A stretch of DNA of 64,000 nucleotides from Pseudoalteromonas piscicida. Lineage in GTDB: Bacteria > Pseudomonadota > Gammaproteobacteria > Enterobacterales > Alteromonadaceae. The translations under genes were made by a program, and so were the position numbers. Below, one piece after another: positions 27,661 through 37,720 of the stretch. Numbering within the stretch: position 1 is the stretch's first letter; each line of letters starts with the position of its first letter. The DNA lies in NCBI RefSeq assembly GCF_002744175.1, contig NZ_NKHF01000072.1:1-64000 (forward strand). The letters are read 5' to 3'. Under the pieces are notes generated by a model. It was given only the letters and a program-made list of their open reading frames with translations, was not told where the DNA came from and searched no databases.

Positions 27661-28551
27661 ATGGATAAATTTACAGATTGGCAAGATCTAAAGGTTGCTT
27701 ACACAGTGGCTAAGTTTGGCACTTTGTCGGCTGCTGCACAGGAGTTGGAAATACACCATAGTACCGTACTTAGGCGTATCAATAGTTTAGAGACCGCACT
27801 GGGTACGCGACTATTCCATCGTCATGCTCGAGGATATCAAGTGACTCAAGCGGGTGAGAAGCTACTAGTAACAGCCAGTCAAATTGATGAACGCTTGATG
27901 GAGTTAAGCACATCGATTGCGGCTTCAGACAGCCAGCTGAGAGGGAAGTTGTTGGTGACGACGGTAAGTGGCTTTATGGATATGCTTTCAGAACCTTGTT
28001 TGACGTTTCAACAGTTACACCCTCAAGTGCAACTTGAAGTTATTCTTGACCAAAAGCGTTTGCGATTGGATCACGGTCAAGCACATGTTGCACTGCGAGC
28101 AGGGCCAAAGCCTGATGAACCAGACTACATTGTGCAACACTTAAGTACGTTGGAGGCAGGTTTGTATGCGTCATCGAGCTATATTAAGCGGATGGGAGTG
28201 GCAAAAACCTTAGATGCATTAAACGGGCATTATTTTGTTTCTGGTGTCGCTGGTTTTAATGCACGAGTTCCCTATTTTGCCTGGGTAGATGAGCATATTC
28301 CAGATTCTCAAGTCACGCTCAGGGTTTCTGAAACCTCAGATGCAACTCGAGCGATTGTAAATGGACTGGGTATCGGAGGGTTACAACACAATGTGGCGAA
28401 ACGCTATCCTGATCTTCAACCCATATTAAAAGATGAGTTAACGTGGTTAAGTCAGGTATGGTTAGTGACCCATGTTTTAGTGCACCGCACAGCCAAGGTT
28501 CAAGCGTTCTGTGACGTGTTAAAACGTCACTTCACTGACCGTAAAAGTTAA
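27661..28551 (+). CDS. LysR-type transcriptional regulator
   Basis: The start is the ATG behind AGAGGTGG, giving 296 residues; an earlier in-frame ATG lies inside the palindrome. The N-terminal winged helix reads FGTLSAAAQELEIHHSTVLRRINSLE, and the rest is the periplasmic-binding-like effector domain. It probably regulates the divergent FMN reductase gene. The stop codon overlaps the stop of the convergent lipoprotein gene by two bases. Confidence 0.9.
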   Translation: MDKFTDWQDLKVAYTVAKFGTLSAAAQELEIHHSTVLRRINSLETALGTRLFHRHARGYQVTQAGEKLLVTASQIDERLMELSTSIAASDSQLRGKLLVTTVSGFMDMLSEPCLTFQQLHPQVQLEVILDQKRLRLDHGQAHVALRAGPKPDEPDYIVQHLSTLEAGLYASSSYIKRMGVAKTLDALNGHYFVSGVAGFNARVPYFAWVDEHIPDSQVTLRVSETSDATRAIVNGLGIGGLQHNVAKRYPDLQPILKDELTWLSQVWLVTHVLVHRTAKVQAFCDVLKRHFTDRKS

Positions 28552-28937
28552 GGTATGAACCTAGCGCAAGATACCTTATTTAGGGGGACATAGGTTTGAT
28601 TCTTGGGGTAATACAGCACACATTGAGAGCCACGCAGTTGCAAAACAAAGCTCTCATACGCAAGGTCATGGGCTCCTAGTATCGGGATGCCATCATTTTG
28701 AAGGCTTGTACCATGCTCAAGGAGCAGCGTAGGGCGCTGCTGAAATACACTACTTGAGAGTGTTGGCGCAATACCACCTTTTAATTTGACTATGGCTTGT
28801 TTAATTTGTTGAATGACTTCTGGAGAAGAAGCGGTAAGCACCGCTTCTTCTGCTTGAGTTGATACAGGCGTATTACTACACGCTTGCAGCAGAGCAGCCA
28901 AAGCAACAATTTTTAGGCTTTGTTGCCCCCTCATCAC
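28548..28937 (-). CDS. Small lipoprotein of unknown function
   Basis: The 129-residue precursor has a lipoprotein signal with lipobox LLQAC, so the mature protein starts at cysteine 20. I do not recognise the rest (YESFVLQLRGSQCVLYYPKNQTYVP). Its start abuts the stop of the S41 protease gene, so the two are coupled, and it may assist or anchor that protease. Confidence 0.65.
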   Translation of the reverse strand: MMRGQQSLKIVALAALLQACSNTPVSTQAEEAVLTASSPEVIQQIKQAIVKLKGGIAPTLSSSVFQQRPTLLLEHGTSLQNDGIPILGAHDLAYESFVLQLRGSQCVLYYPKNQTYVPLNKVSCARFIP

Positions 28938-30538
28938 TATGGCTCCTCAGGCTTTAGCAAAATCGCATGGTTACGCATAGGGTGCAATGGCAAGGTCACA
29001 GGCTCTCCTTGCACTTCGTGTTGCGGGAACGCGGCAGGTGCAAGCTGGATAGACTCAGGGCAACGACCTGTGTCGATATGCGTAAGCGCTGCGGCTAGCA
29101 AATCTTCATTTTGACTTCCTAATGGCTCTGAGAAATCATCAGCGACAATACAGCCAGGCACCTGTGATGACAGACCTATTTCCCCATTGCTTGAAGCGCC
29201 CGAAGGGGTAAAGCCATCGGCATAGTCACCAAACCCTTTGGCATTTTCAGAACCGAACTGGATAGTGTAGTAAACCGTGCCGCAGTTCTGGGCGGGCACA
29301 AACCCGTATGGTTTCCCTTGTGTTGTGCTACCGATAAGGAAAACTTCAACGTCAATACCGCGCAATCCATTGATTACATTTTCACTCGCAGAAGCAGTAC
29401 CTCGAGTTGTCAGAATATAGACCCTAGGTAGAGAAACCGTAGGTAAATTGGTTGAGGTAAACTTATTTTCTGCCCAATTGATGACTCGAGGCTCAAACTC
29501 TGTTCGTTCTTCTTCTGCTGTACGCTTATCATTCAAGGTACTAAAGGAGAAGGTTTTATTTAGGCTATTATTACCCGCTATCATGTAGCCTAGCTGAGCC
29601 GCGATAACAACGCGACCACCGCCGTTGTAGCGCATGTCGAGTACTAATTCGTCGACAGGATCAGAAGTTACAAAGTCACTAAAGGCTTTGATCAAGTTGG
29701 TTTGCGCTGTTGGGATAAACTGGTTGAATTGCACATAGCCTACGCGTTTACCGCCATAGTTTATGATTTGGGCATTTTTTACGGCAGATATATTGATTTC
29801 GTCAGAAGTTAACGTAACAGACTTTTCATTACCGTCAGTATCTTCAAATACAAAGTCGTGCGGCTCACTTTGCGCCGGAGCCAAGCCTGCATTAAGTACA
29901 GTAATATTGGAGCCTGAAACAAAGTCAATGCCATCAATCGATAGCACTTTATCACCGCGCATGATTCCAGCCTCGGCTGCTGGTGAATCAGGCTCTACCT
30001 CAGCAACCGTAAAGTTACGTGGTGGAGCGCTTGAGATCACCGCCCAGCGTATGCCATACCCAGTTGTCACACCAGATTGTGCTTCTTTTTGAAAGTCTTC
30101 GTAAGATTCGTAATAATGAAATCGATCCTTATCATTGCCGTTTGCAGTTTTTTGATTGGTTTTCAGCTGGTCAAAGTAATCAATGACAGTGTCAAATTGT
30201 GTCGGATCATTGTCTTCTACTTCGTCATACCACAGGTAGGTTTCGTTAGTGAACGAACGTAACCACATTTTTTCGTGCATGGCTGTGCCCGCTCTATCTG
30301 GGTACGGTTGATCATTATTGTATGGATCCGTTCCAGTCCGTGGGGCCGCACAGTAATTGATAAATTGGCTCGAAGGGGAGAATTGGTTAAATGTCCACGT
30401 AGGTGGCTCGGTTTGTCCTGAGTTGTCGTTAGGGTTGCTAGTGCCTAATGAGTCACTGCCGCCGCCACCGCACGCCGCTAATAATAAGCTCATCGCTGTT
30501 GATGCGAAAACTAGAGTAATACGTTGCATCGTATTCAC
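28937..30538 (-). CDS. S41-family (C-terminal processing) serine protease lipoprotein with PDZ domain
   Basis: The 533-residue precursor has lipobox LLAAC (Cys23) followed by a GGGGSDS linker, indicating an envelope location. A PDZ domain spans about 135-235 (EPDSPAAEAGIMRGDKVLSIDG). The S41 catalytic domain follows, with LDMRYNGGGRVV and the nucleophile region TRGTASASENVINGL (serine at about 383-385), then TQGKPYG with the likely general-base lysine. Family members cleave peptides or proteins near C termini. The small lipoprotein gene follows directly. Confidence 0.88.
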   Translation of the reverse strand: MNTMQRITLVFASTAMSLLLAACGGGGSDSLGTSNPNDNSGQTEPPTWTFNQFSPSSQFINYCAAPRTGTDPYNNDQPYPDRAGTAMHEKMWLRSFTNETYLWYDEVEDNDPTQFDTVIDYFDQLKTNQKTANGNDKDRFHYYESYEDFQKEAQSGVTTGYGIRWAVISSAPPRNFTVAEVEPDSPAAEAGIMRGDKVLSIDGIDFVSGSNITVLNAGLAPAQSEPHDFVFEDTDGNEKSVTLTSDEINISAVKNAQIINYGGKRVGYVQFNQFIPTAQTNLIKAFSDFVTSDPVDELVLDMRYNGGGRVVIAAQLGYMIAGNNSLNKTFSFSTLNDKRTAEEERTEFEPRVINWAENKFTSTNLPTVSLPRVYILTTRGTASASENVINGLRGIDVEVFLIGSTTQGKPYGFVPAQNCGTVYYTIQFGSENAKGFGDYADGFTPSGASSNGEIGLSSQVPGCIVADDFSEPLGSQNEDLLAAALTHIDTGRCPESIQLAPAAFPQHEVQGEPVTLPLHPMRNHAILLKPEEP

Positions 30539-30592
30539 GTTCCTGTTTTAGTTTTATAACTAAAAACTAGCACTGCTTCGCTTTTCTCGCAA

Positions 30593-31213
30593 TCACTGTT
30601 TCTGCCAAGCGGTGAACAATTTTCGCTGTTGGGCTGAAATTTTTAGCCCATAGGTTTTCTCCATATAAAAATACGCCTCAGCAATGCGCTTTCTTGCATA
30701 GTGTGGAGGTTCAATTCGGCGTAGTTTAAAATCAATTTTAACAGGACAGGCACCGTATTTGGCTTCCGTACTCGGCAACATACCAAAGCGAAAATTAGAT
30801 CTGTCACCGTTGACCTCGCCAATGGCGGGGGCAAGGTTATGAATGTCAGCTTCCATTTTTCTAAATTGCTCACTGACTTTTCGGCAGTGTTTTCGACCAC
30901 CGTCTTGCCAACACTGCAATTGGTGTCCAAACTCCCATGCAGATACAATGTGCTCCCACTCGATACGATGTGCACGAGCATTTACTTTACCACTTCTAGT
31001 GTATGGAAGCCTTGGCGTATAACCACAGCTTGCAGTGTCGGGGACTAGCTTCTTCTCCTGCTTTTTAATGTTGCAGCCACAATATAAGGTGCGAGTTTCG
31101 TCAGAGACCTGCTTTGATAAATATTGCTTGGCTTGATAAAAAGAAGTGAACGACTGAGCATGTGCCGTAAAGGCAAATAAACTCAATAAGAGAATACAGT
31201 AATATCGTGACAT
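30593..31213 (-). CDS. Secreted endonuclease I (EndA/Dns family)
   Basis: The 206-residue precursor has a signal peptide ending near AHAQ. The His-Me finger nuclease motif reads RIEWEHIVSAWEFG, followed by DIHNLAPAIGEVNGDRSNFRFG. Four or more cysteines (CGCN, CGYTP, CWQDGGRKHC) suggest disulfides and periplasmic or extracellular activity. It degrades nucleic acids outside the cytoplasm. It is the compact single-domain form, unlike the larger relative at 34-35.6 kb. Confidence 0.93.
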   Translation of the reverse strand: MSRYYCILLLSLFAFTAHAQSFTSFYQAKQYLSKQVSDETRTLYCGCNIKKQEKKLVPDTASCGYTPRLPYTRSGKVNARAHRIEWEHIVSAWEFGHQLQCWQDGGRKHCRKVSEQFRKMEADIHNLAPAIGEVNGDRSNFRFGMLPSTEAKYGACPVKIDFKLRRIEPPHYARKRIAEAYFYMEKTYGLKISAQQRKLFTAWQKQ

Positions 31214-31327
31214 AACCTCTCACCAAAGGGTGGAATACAGGAAATGTCACTATATCAAAAAAATCATCAATGCAAACAGGGATATAACACTATCAGCTAT
31301 CAATGCTGCCATAGCCCAAAGTTCAGT

Positions 31328-32041
31328 TTACTTCGCGAACTTGGTTCGCCGTTGACGCCAAGGTGGAGATTGTAGCAATAATAGTAATCCTGAGAGGCAA
31401 AACAGCACACTGGTGGCAGCAAAAGACACTAGTAGCGGGTTGTTAAAATCCTCCCTTTCATCATAGTCCATAATGTGTAGCATCCAAAAGAAGTCAAAAA
31501 TACGCCACAATGTACTGCGAACCGTTAGCACTTCTGCGCTATTCGCAGTGAGATAAAGGGTGGTGGAAAGGGGATCGTCATACTCAATTCGCCAGATGTT
31601 TTCTCTATAGCCTGCTTCTCGAGGGCCAGTTTCAAGCAACTCGGCTTGCTTCACCTCTGCATCTATCAACAGATGTTTGTTAGCTTGTTGTATCACATGT
31701 TTTCGGCTCAGCGCGGACAAGGGAGCGCCAGTGATACCATTGAAAATCAGCGCTTCATCCTGATTGATTTTAATAATCGGCATATCAAGCACATGGCTAA
31801 ACTGAAGTTGTGAGATCTGTCCCACGTTAGTAGCGATTTGGTTTAAATCAGCTTGATAGTCTGACGTTGTGAATGGGTTTACTAAGCTTCTTTTGACAAG
31901 GTGTTTACCATGGATTTTCTCTAGCGGAATGGCACTCATAACCAGTCCTCCCAGTAACCAAGCAAAGATCTGGAGAAACAGCAGGTAACCGAGGTACTTG
32001 TGGAGTTTACGTGCAGGTTTTAGCAGTTTTTTAATCATCAC
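31328..32041 (-). CDS. PepSY-domain membrane protein
   Basis: The 237-residue product has an N-terminal helix after KLHKYLGYLLFLQIFAWLLGGLVM, a periplasmic PepSY-like region (about 60-185, WRIEYDDPLSTTLYLTANSAEVLTVR), a WMLHIMDYDE motif and a C-terminal membrane helix near 208-225. This is the layout of PepSY-associated proteins near iron-uptake or reductase systems. No partner gene is adjacent, and the function is uncertain. Confidence 0.75.
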   Translation of the reverse strand: MMIKKLLKPARKLHKYLGYLLFLQIFAWLLGGLVMSAIPLEKIHGKHLVKRSLVNPFTTSDYQADLNQIATNVGQISQLQFSHVLDMPIIKINQDEALIFNGITGAPLSALSRKHVIQQANKHLLIDAEVKQAELLETGPREAGYRENIWRIEYDDPLSTTLYLTANSAEVLTVRSTLWRIFDFFWMLHIMDYDEREDFNNPLLVSFAATSVLFCLSGLLLLLQSPPWRQRRTKFAK

Positions 32042-32095
32042 AATATGTTATTCTAGTTGTTCGTGAGTATGATAACTATAACGCACGGTACTTAG

Positions 32096-32136
32096 AATGT
32101 GACATATTGTCGCATTGTCCATAGGTAATGACCTAT
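32096..32136. promoter_or_regulatory. Two inverted repeats in a divergent intergenic region
   Basis: AATGTGACA at 32096-32104 and TGTCGCATT at 32108-32116 form an arm pair with one mismatch. ATAGGT at 32121-32126 and ACCTAT at 32131-32136 are perfect. They lie between the PepSY gene and the divergent 127-residue gene and are candidate operator sites. The factor is unknown. Confidence 0.35.
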
Positions 32137-32191
32137 CATTCTGATTAGTAAGCCATTACTAAACTTAGTTTTACAAGGTAGCTTTTAACAC

Positions 32192-32575
32192 ATGTCTGAA
32201 ATTCAATTTTTAAATGTCGATTTGGAACTGGAATCAAAGCAAGATATCAGCGCACTGGTTTCGGATTTGAAGCAAAACGCTATCGTCCTGCATTACGACC
32301 AAGATGACTTCCGTCAACTCGCCCGCATTGAAGCGAACACCAGTGAGCTAACACCTGATAAAGCCATTAACCAGCTATGTGAGCTGATAGAGTCCTGTTC
32401 AAAAGCGGCGTTGAAACAGTGGCTGAGCTGTACCAAGCGTACATTTGATATTGGATTTAACTCAGGAAAATCTCCGAAATGTTTCTCACAAGCACTGCAT
32501 GCCGATACGTTGCTAAGAATCTCGGCAATTGGAGCTGGCATTGAAATCACTATCTACCCGGTAGAAGAATCATAA
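32192..32575 (+). CDS. Conserved hypothetical protein
   Basis: The 127-residue cytoplasmic product has no signal or membrane segment. The C-terminal half (LKQWLSCTKRTFDIGFNSGKSPKCFSQ, ending in GIEITIYPVEE) loosely resembles DUF4279, which is only a weak suggestion. It is a single gene, divergent from the PepSY gene. Confidence 0.6.
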   Translation: MSEIQFLNVDLELESKQDISALVSDLKQNAIVLHYDQDDFRQLARIEANTSELTPDKAINQLCELIESCSKAALKQWLSCTKRTFDIGFNSGKSPKCFSQALHADTLLRISAIGAGIEITIYPVEES

Positions 32576-32640
32576 TCATTTCATGCCACTAAGTGATATT
32601 GGTATAAAAACTCTAAAGTCTAGAATAAATTGTTTTAAAT

Positions 32641-32655
32641 GTTAACCGTGTTAAC
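32641..32655. promoter_or_regulatory. GTTAAC inverted pair upstream of the DUF3103-like gene
   Basis: GTTAAC at 32641-32646 and again at 32650-32655, separated by CGT, form a perfect inverted repeat 70 bases before the next start. It is a possible operator, but the surrounding DNA is AT-rich. Confidence 0.3.
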
Positions 32656-32725
32656 TTATTGATAATTTATTTTTGTTGTTTTATCTTGCTTATTCGATTT
32701 CACGGATTATTTCTAGGAACGCAAG

Positions 32726-33895
32726 ATGAAACAACATGTAACCTTTTCCACAATAATGATCGCGATGCTCGGTGGAGCGTCTTTCTCTAGCTTTGCAGCT
32801 GATAAGCATAATATAAATGCGTACAGCACACTTCAGCAACTTGATAAATTCAACGCCGCACCGGTTCAAATTGTCGATATTAAGAAGCAAATAGCGAAGG
32901 AGCTTGCCCAATCTCTCAATCAGATTGGCCCGCAAGTGCAAACACAGCTGAGCCAATATCAAGATACAGTTTCACTCGAGCAATTGCAGGTTCAAAAAAA
33001 TACAGCGCAAGTGATGAGTGAAGCTAGCCAGTATACTCGTTCGCTAAAAGGGCTTACTGATCATACTTCAAACTTATATCAACTACGTCTTGCGTCTAGC
33101 GAAATGCTAACAAAGTGGCAACAAGGTGAGGCACCACTTATTGCGTTTGCTCCAAAAGGTGATGATAAGCATTGGCAATATGTAGAAGCATTTGATGAAC
33201 TTGGGCAGTTACATTTACTGGACGCCCACAAAATGCCAGAGCGTCCAGTGCTTATTGTTGAACTTGATGGGAAAAAAGCAAAGGCTGAAGGGCTTGAGGT
33301 CATGAAGCGAGTATTTGCTGAGCGAGGCTTTGTCATGCCTTCTGCAAAGTTACAAACTACTGATGAAGCACAGCCTATCTCTACCAGTGTGTTAAAAAGA
33401 ATTAGGCTAAATGACGACGAAGAACCTTGGGTATCTGGAGCGGCAGAGGTATACGGGGTAGTGACTGGGGTTAACCCATCTCGAGATGAGCCCGTGCTAG
33501 ATATTGTGGATATGCCTTATCTGGATCATGACGGAACTGATTACACTCCAAATCAAATTATTATTCACTGGGAAAGATATCGTTGGCAAGCGGCTGATCT
33601 ATTATTGATGGAACAAGATGACAATACCAACTATCAAGAGTTAGCTACTACCTTGCTCGATATTGTTACCCAAGTGATGCGCGCCATTCCTGATCCAAAT
33701 GTGCAAGGTTATGCCTTGATCCCGCAACTGACGAATCAATTAATCAAAGCAATGCCAAGTCACTGGTTTACCAACGACGATGACTATGTTGACGTATTTT
33801 ACACTTTGTTTGAAGGGCAAACCTACAACGGGCATATGGGCGCCAGTGGTAACGCAAAAGTAACGATTGAACCGCTAACTATCAACCCACGCTAA
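32726..33895 (+). CDS. Secreted DUF3103-like protein
   Basis: The 389-residue precursor has a signal peptide ending near SFAAD. A helical, glutamine-rich N-terminal part (about 30-130) is followed by a beta-rich domain with WVSGAAEVYGVVTGV and PYLDHDGTDYTPNQIIIHWERYRW. It ends in YNGHMGASGNAKVTIEP. The pattern fits the uncharacterised secreted family DUF3103 of marine gammaproteobacteria. A strong terminator follows. The biochemical function is unknown. Confidence 0.65.
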   Translation: MKQHVTFSTIMIAMLGGASFSSFAADKHNINAYSTLQQLDKFNAAPVQIVDIKKQIAKELAQSLNQIGPQVQTQLSQYQDTVSLEQLQVQKNTAQVMSEASQYTRSLKGLTDHTSNLYQLRLASSEMLTKWQQGEAPLIAFAPKGDDKHWQYVEAFDELGQLHLLDAHKMPERPVLIVELDGKKAKAEGLEVMKRVFAERGFVMPSAKLQTTDEAQPISTSVLKRIRLNDDEEPWVSGAAEVYGVVTGVNPSRDEPVLDIVDMPYLDHDGTDYTPNQIIIHWERYRWQAADLLLMEQDDNTNYQELATTLLDIVTQVMRAIPDPNVQGYALIPQLTNQLIKAMPSHWFTNDDDYVDVFYTLFEGQTYNGHMGASGNAKVTIEPLTINPR

Positions 33896-33920
33896 ATATA
33901 GCGATGACAGTAATAATGAA

Positions 33921-33948
33921 AAAAGGCCAGTAAACTGGCCTTTTCTTT
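33921..33948. terminator. Bidirectional terminator
   Basis: AAAAGGCCAG at 33921-33930 pairs perfectly with CTGGCCTTTT at 33935-33944. A and T runs on the two sides let it serve both the DUF3103-like gene and the convergent nuclease gene. Confidence 0.9.
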
Positions 33949-33949
33949 G

Positions 33950-35560
33950 TTACCAAATTGACTCTACAAACTCAGGATGATCTACAAATGGATTGCGATT
34001 ACCTTGAAACTCATAGGCAGCTTGATTGCGTGCTTGCTCAAGGGCATCAACAGGATCTTCGTTGTGCCACCGCTTTAACATAGTTACCACCCAGCTTTCG
34101 AATACTTGATTTTGCGTGCCATTGAGCACGTCATTACTGTAACTGGTATTATTCTGCCAGTTAGCAATGACATCTTGATACCGAGTTGCCATGTAAAAAT
34201 AAGCGCGAGCAAAGTCACCTTTAAAGTTGTCTATTGGCTCAAACACCGTACCATTGTATTGTATGCCGGATGCAGAACCGACACGGCTACCATTGCTTGA
34301 CGTATATGATGCACTGCCTACCTCTCCAAACGGAAAGTTACTGCGTTTGGCATTCACATAGCCATCGGAGGCAAAAATATGATGGATATCAGAGTTCATT
34401 GGCTCCACTTTACCGCCGAACCAAGATTTCGGAAAAGAGTGCTCTCGGTTGTAACAGTCACCCTCACCACTGTAGCTACCACATTGTGAACCGGTAGACA
34501 CATAATTGACACTATCACCAGTAGTAGGCTTTTCTGAATATCTATCTAAGATACTGTTGTCGTTTTCGAAGTAGCGATCACGCTCGTTCTGATCGATAAA
34601 ATGCCAGATGGCGGAGTAACCCTGTGATTGGTGATTACGGATAATACGGTGTAACTCGGTTTTTAATGCATAGCCACTTAGTCCCACAGTTGAAGCGTAA
34701 TAACCATCACCCGAAGGCGGAGGTGGTGTCGTGCCAAGCGTAAAAGTATGATCTTGACGGTTGCTAAATTGGCCTCCGGATGCCAGGTTAGTTGCACCTT
34801 GAGTTAAAGTATATTGGCCATTGCCGTTAGAGCAGCAAATACCGTCGCCATAGCTATCAAAAATACTAAAAGTGTAATTGCCGTCATTCAGACATAAGTT
34901 TTCATTGATGGTTTGATTGTTGCTATAGTCGCTGCCGCTGGCAATGATACTGTTTACTCCGTTGGTGATTTGCCAGCTTGTTTCGCTGCCATAATTATCC
35001 GTCACTAACGTAAGGCTGACAGTATGGTTTTGGCAGCTCTGTGGTGGTTCAGGTGTGGTGTTGCTCGGCTCAAAACCATCAACATACACAATTTCATTGC
35101 CATCAAAGCCAGTGCCATCATAAAAACGCAAGCCGACATTGATTGCTTTGGTTGCCGTTGCGGTGTAGGTGTGGGTTATTTGCTGCCATTGGCCAACATT
35201 AAACTGATCAGAATAGCCATGATAGCCATCTACGACCATTCTTGCTTTAACTCCTCCTTCAGTGTGGTAAACCCAACTACTAAATTGGTAGCTTTTACCG
35301 GCTTCGACATTTACCTGTTGTTGTAAGTCAGTACTGCTTTGCGTTGTGGTAGTCACTTGGACTGCCGCAGCATAACTGCCTTCCTTTACCAAAGAAGTGG
35401 TTGCAGAGAGTGTAATGCCTGAGTCTATTGTGGTCCACCCGCTAGGCGCTTGTCCGCTCCAGTTTTCGAATCCACCATTGCTGACTTGTGCGGCAAGGTT
35501 TGCGCTAAGCAGTGCGCAACATGATCCTAAGATCAGGTATTTATATTTCCCGTGTTTCAT
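33950..35560 (-). CDS. Secreted multidomain endonuclease-I-family nuclease
   Basis: The start at 35560 gives a 536-residue precursor with a normal signal peptide (MKHGKYKYLILGSCCALLSANLAAQ); an ATG 12 bases upstream is possible. Next is a beta-sandwich domain like a carbohydrate-binding module (about 26-170, GGFENWSGQAPSGWTTID). A second beta domain follows with the repeated-secretome motif DSYGDGICCSNGNG (about 180-275). The C-terminal endonuclease I domain (about 285-530) has NREHSFPKSW and DIHHIFASDGYVNAKRSN, the His-Me finger residues. It probably degrades extracellular DNA or RNA. Confidence 0.88.
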   Translation of the reverse strand: MKHGKYKYLILGSCCALLSANLAAQVSNGGFENWSGQAPSGWTTIDSGITLSATTSLVKEGSYAAAVQVTTTTQSSTDLQQQVNVEAGKSYQFSSWVYHTEGGVKARMVVDGYHGYSDQFNVGQWQQITHTYTATATKAINVGLRFYDGTGFDGNEIVYVDGFEPSNTTPEPPQSCQNHTVSLTLVTDNYGSETSWQITNGVNSIIASGSDYSNNQTINENLCLNDGNYTFSIFDSYGDGICCSNGNGQYTLTQGATNLASGGQFSNRQDHTFTLGTTPPPPSGDGYYASTVGLSGYALKTELHRIIRNHQSQGYSAIWHFIDQNERDRYFENDNSILDRYSEKPTTGDSVNYVSTGSQCGSYSGEGDCYNREHSFPKSWFGGKVEPMNSDIHHIFASDGYVNAKRSNFPFGEVGSASYTSSNGSRVGSASGIQYNGTVFEPIDNFKGDFARAYFYMATRYQDVIANWQNNTSYSNDVLNGTQNQVFESWVVTMLKRWHNEDPVDALEQARNQAAYEFQGNRNPFVDHPEFVESIW

Positions 35561-35712
35561 TGTTGGTCTCATTATTATGTTTATCTCTATTATTGATTTG
35601 TCGGTTTTGACAGGTTGATTTTGCATCAACTCTGTTACGATAATGTTAATCTTTTTGGTGGTTAAATATCGCACTTCTTTTAAGCTGTTTTCTTTGGACT
35701 TTTCAATCATCA

Positions 35713-35723
35713 ATAACTAAAAG
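35713..35723 (+). promoter_or_regulatory. Possible CysB-type site upstream of cysJ
   Basis: ATAACTAAAAG lies 133 bases before the cysJ ATG, in the gap shared with the divergent nuclease gene. The same 11 bases occur inside an inverted repeat upstream of cysG (60866-60876). A similar AT-rich string near 30557, not next to a sulfur gene, weakens the case. Confidence 0.3.
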
Positions 35724-35855
35724 GAATATAAAAGCAGATTCTATTCTTTTTGATCTCCGACTTTGCCACGTATGCTTCAGGCTTATAAAAGTAGGCTGCG
35801 CCTTGCGCGAGCCAGTTATGCAATGAGCAAGCAAACCTTTTGGGTACGGGGATCC

Positions 35856-37676
35856 ATGATGTTGTTAAGTCAACTTAATGCTGCAGCAAGTCCGCTGACA
35901 CAAGAACAACTGCAAAAACTACAAGGCTTAGTTGGAGAGTTAAATCCAATTCAACAGGCTTGGGTGAGTGGCTATTTAGCTGCAACCGCAAATTCAGCTG
36001 CATTATCTGGCGTCGCCGGGCAGGCAACTGCGGGCGCAGGAGATGCCGCACCACTGACTATTCTATTTGGTTCACAAACTGGCAACGCAAAAGGAGTAGC
36101 TAATCAAATCAAAGCACAGGCCGAAGCGCGTGGCTTAACGACTAAGCTTGTGAACATGGCGGATTACAAGCCTGCTAACCTGAAGAAAGAAAAGTTTTTA
36201 GTGATTGCCGTTTCAACCTATGGTGAAGGTGAGCCACCAGAAGATGCAGAGGCATTACATGAATTCTTAGTTGGTAAAAAAGCGCCTAAACTTGAAGGTG
36301 TGAAGCAAGCGGTAATTGGCCTTGGCGACTCAAGCTATGAGTTCTTTTGCCAAACGGCAAAAGATTTTGAAGCACGCCTAGCAGCCCTTGGCGCTGAAAT
36401 TGTCATTCCGCGTGCTGATTTAGATGTGGATTATGAAGCCGAAGCGCAAGCATGGATAGCGCAGGCATTAGATGTTTTAGAGCCGGAGCTGAAAGCTCAG
36501 CAACAAGCTGGTGGTGGAAACGTTATCAGTATGCCATTTGGCGCACCGCAGGCCGCAGCGAGTCAGTACACTAAGCAAAACCCTTTCGCAGCTGAATTAA
36601 GCGTCGTGCAAAAAATCACGGGTAGAAACTCAAGTAAAGATGTGCGTCATATTGAGATCTCATTAGAAGGGTCAGACATTACCTATCAGCCGGGTGACTC
36701 ACTTGGTGTTTACTTCCTAAATGACCCTCAAGAAGTCGCGAACATTTTAGCACTACTGCAACTAGATAAATCACAAACCGTCAAGGTAGGTGAATTAGAA
36801 GTCTCACTAGAAACGGCTCTTGTGGAGCACCTTGAACTCACGCAGTCATATCCTGGGTTTGTCGAGAAATATGCTATCGCGACTGGGAATGAGGAATTAA
36901 CGGCGTTGGTAAACGACAAAGCCGCGTTGCGTAGTTATATTGAAACGCGTCAAATCTTTGATGTCATTAAGCAAAATCCAGCAACGATTGAAGCGCAGGC
37001 ATTAGTCGACTGCTGTCGCAAATTACAAGCGCGCCTTTACTCCATTGCTTCAAGCCAAGCTGAGGTAGAAGACGAAGTGCACTTAACGGTGGGGTTAGTT
37101 GAGTTTGATGCATTTGGTGAAAAGCATTTTGGTGGCTGCTCTGGTTATCTGTCAAATCGCGCTGAGGAAGGCACTAAAGTGAAAGTATTCAGCGAGCACA
37201 ATGACAACTTTAGGCTACCGACAGACAACACAACACCGGTGATCATGGTGGGTCCTGGTACTGGTATTGCGCCTTTTAGAGCATTTTTACAAGAGCGTGA
37301 AGCTCGTGAAGCAGAAGGTCAAAACTGGTTATTCTTTGGGAATCCACATTTTACGGAAGACTTCCTGTATCAGGTAGAAATTCAAAAATACGTGAAGTCG
37401 GGCTTGTTGACTCATGTAGATTTGGCATTTAGCCGTGACCAAGCTGAAAAGATTTATGTGCAGGACAAACTGCGCGAGAAAGGTGAAGAAGTGTTTGCAT
37501 GGCTAGAAAAGGGTGCTCACTTCTACGTATGTGGTGACGCCAGCAGAATGGCGAAAGATGTACACCAAGTATTAATCGACATCATTAAAACCCATGGAGG
37601 GAAAGATGATGAGCAAGCTGAGCAATATCTTAAAGAGTTGCGTAGCGCAAATCGTTATCAGAAAGACGTCTACTAA
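35856..37676 (+). CDS. cysJ: Sulfite reductase [NADPH] flavoprotein (alpha) subunit
   Basis: The ATG at 35856, behind ACGGGGA, gives 606 residues and matches the family N terminus ([22 protein letters not shown]). Starts further upstream add an unsupported arginine-rich extension. The flavodoxin domain (about 67-215) has [13 protein letters not shown]. The FAD region has RLYSIASS and the NADPH region [14 protein letters not shown]. It ends in the expected ANRYQKDVY. It passes electrons from NADPH to CysI. It is the first gene of cysJIH. Confidence 0.95.
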   Translation: MMLLSQLNAAASPLTQEQLQKLQGLVGELNPIQQAWVSGYLAATANSAALSGVAGQATAGAGDAAPLTILFGSQTGNAKGVANQIKAQAEARGLTTKLVNMADYKPANLKKEKFLVIAVSTYGEGEPPEDAEALHEFLVGKKAPKLEGVKQAVIGLGDSSYEFFCQTAKDFEARLAALGAEIVIPRADLDVDYEAEAQAWIAQALDVLEPELKAQQQAGGGNVISMPFGAPQAAASQYTKQNPFAAELSVVQKITGRNSSKDVRHIEISLEGSDITYQPGDSLGVYFLNDPQEVANILALLQLDKSQTVKVGELEVSLETALVEHLELTQSYPGFVEKYAIATGNEELTALVNDKAALRSYIETRQIFDVIKQNPATIEAQALVDCCRKLQARLYSIASSQAEVEDEVHLTVGLVEFDAFGEKHFGGCSGYLSNRAEEGTKVKVFSEHNDNFRLPTDNTTPVIMVGPGTGIAPFRAFLQEREAREAEGQNWLFFGNPHFTEDFLYQVEIQKYVKSGLLTHVDLAFSRDQAEKIYVQDKLREKGEEVFAWLEKGAHFYVCGDASRMAKDVHQVLIDIIKTHGGKDDEQAEQYLKELRSANRYQKDVY

Positions 37677-37720
37677 CGCGTCTTGTTATACCGTCAGCCA
37701 ATTATAATGTAGGAAAGACA

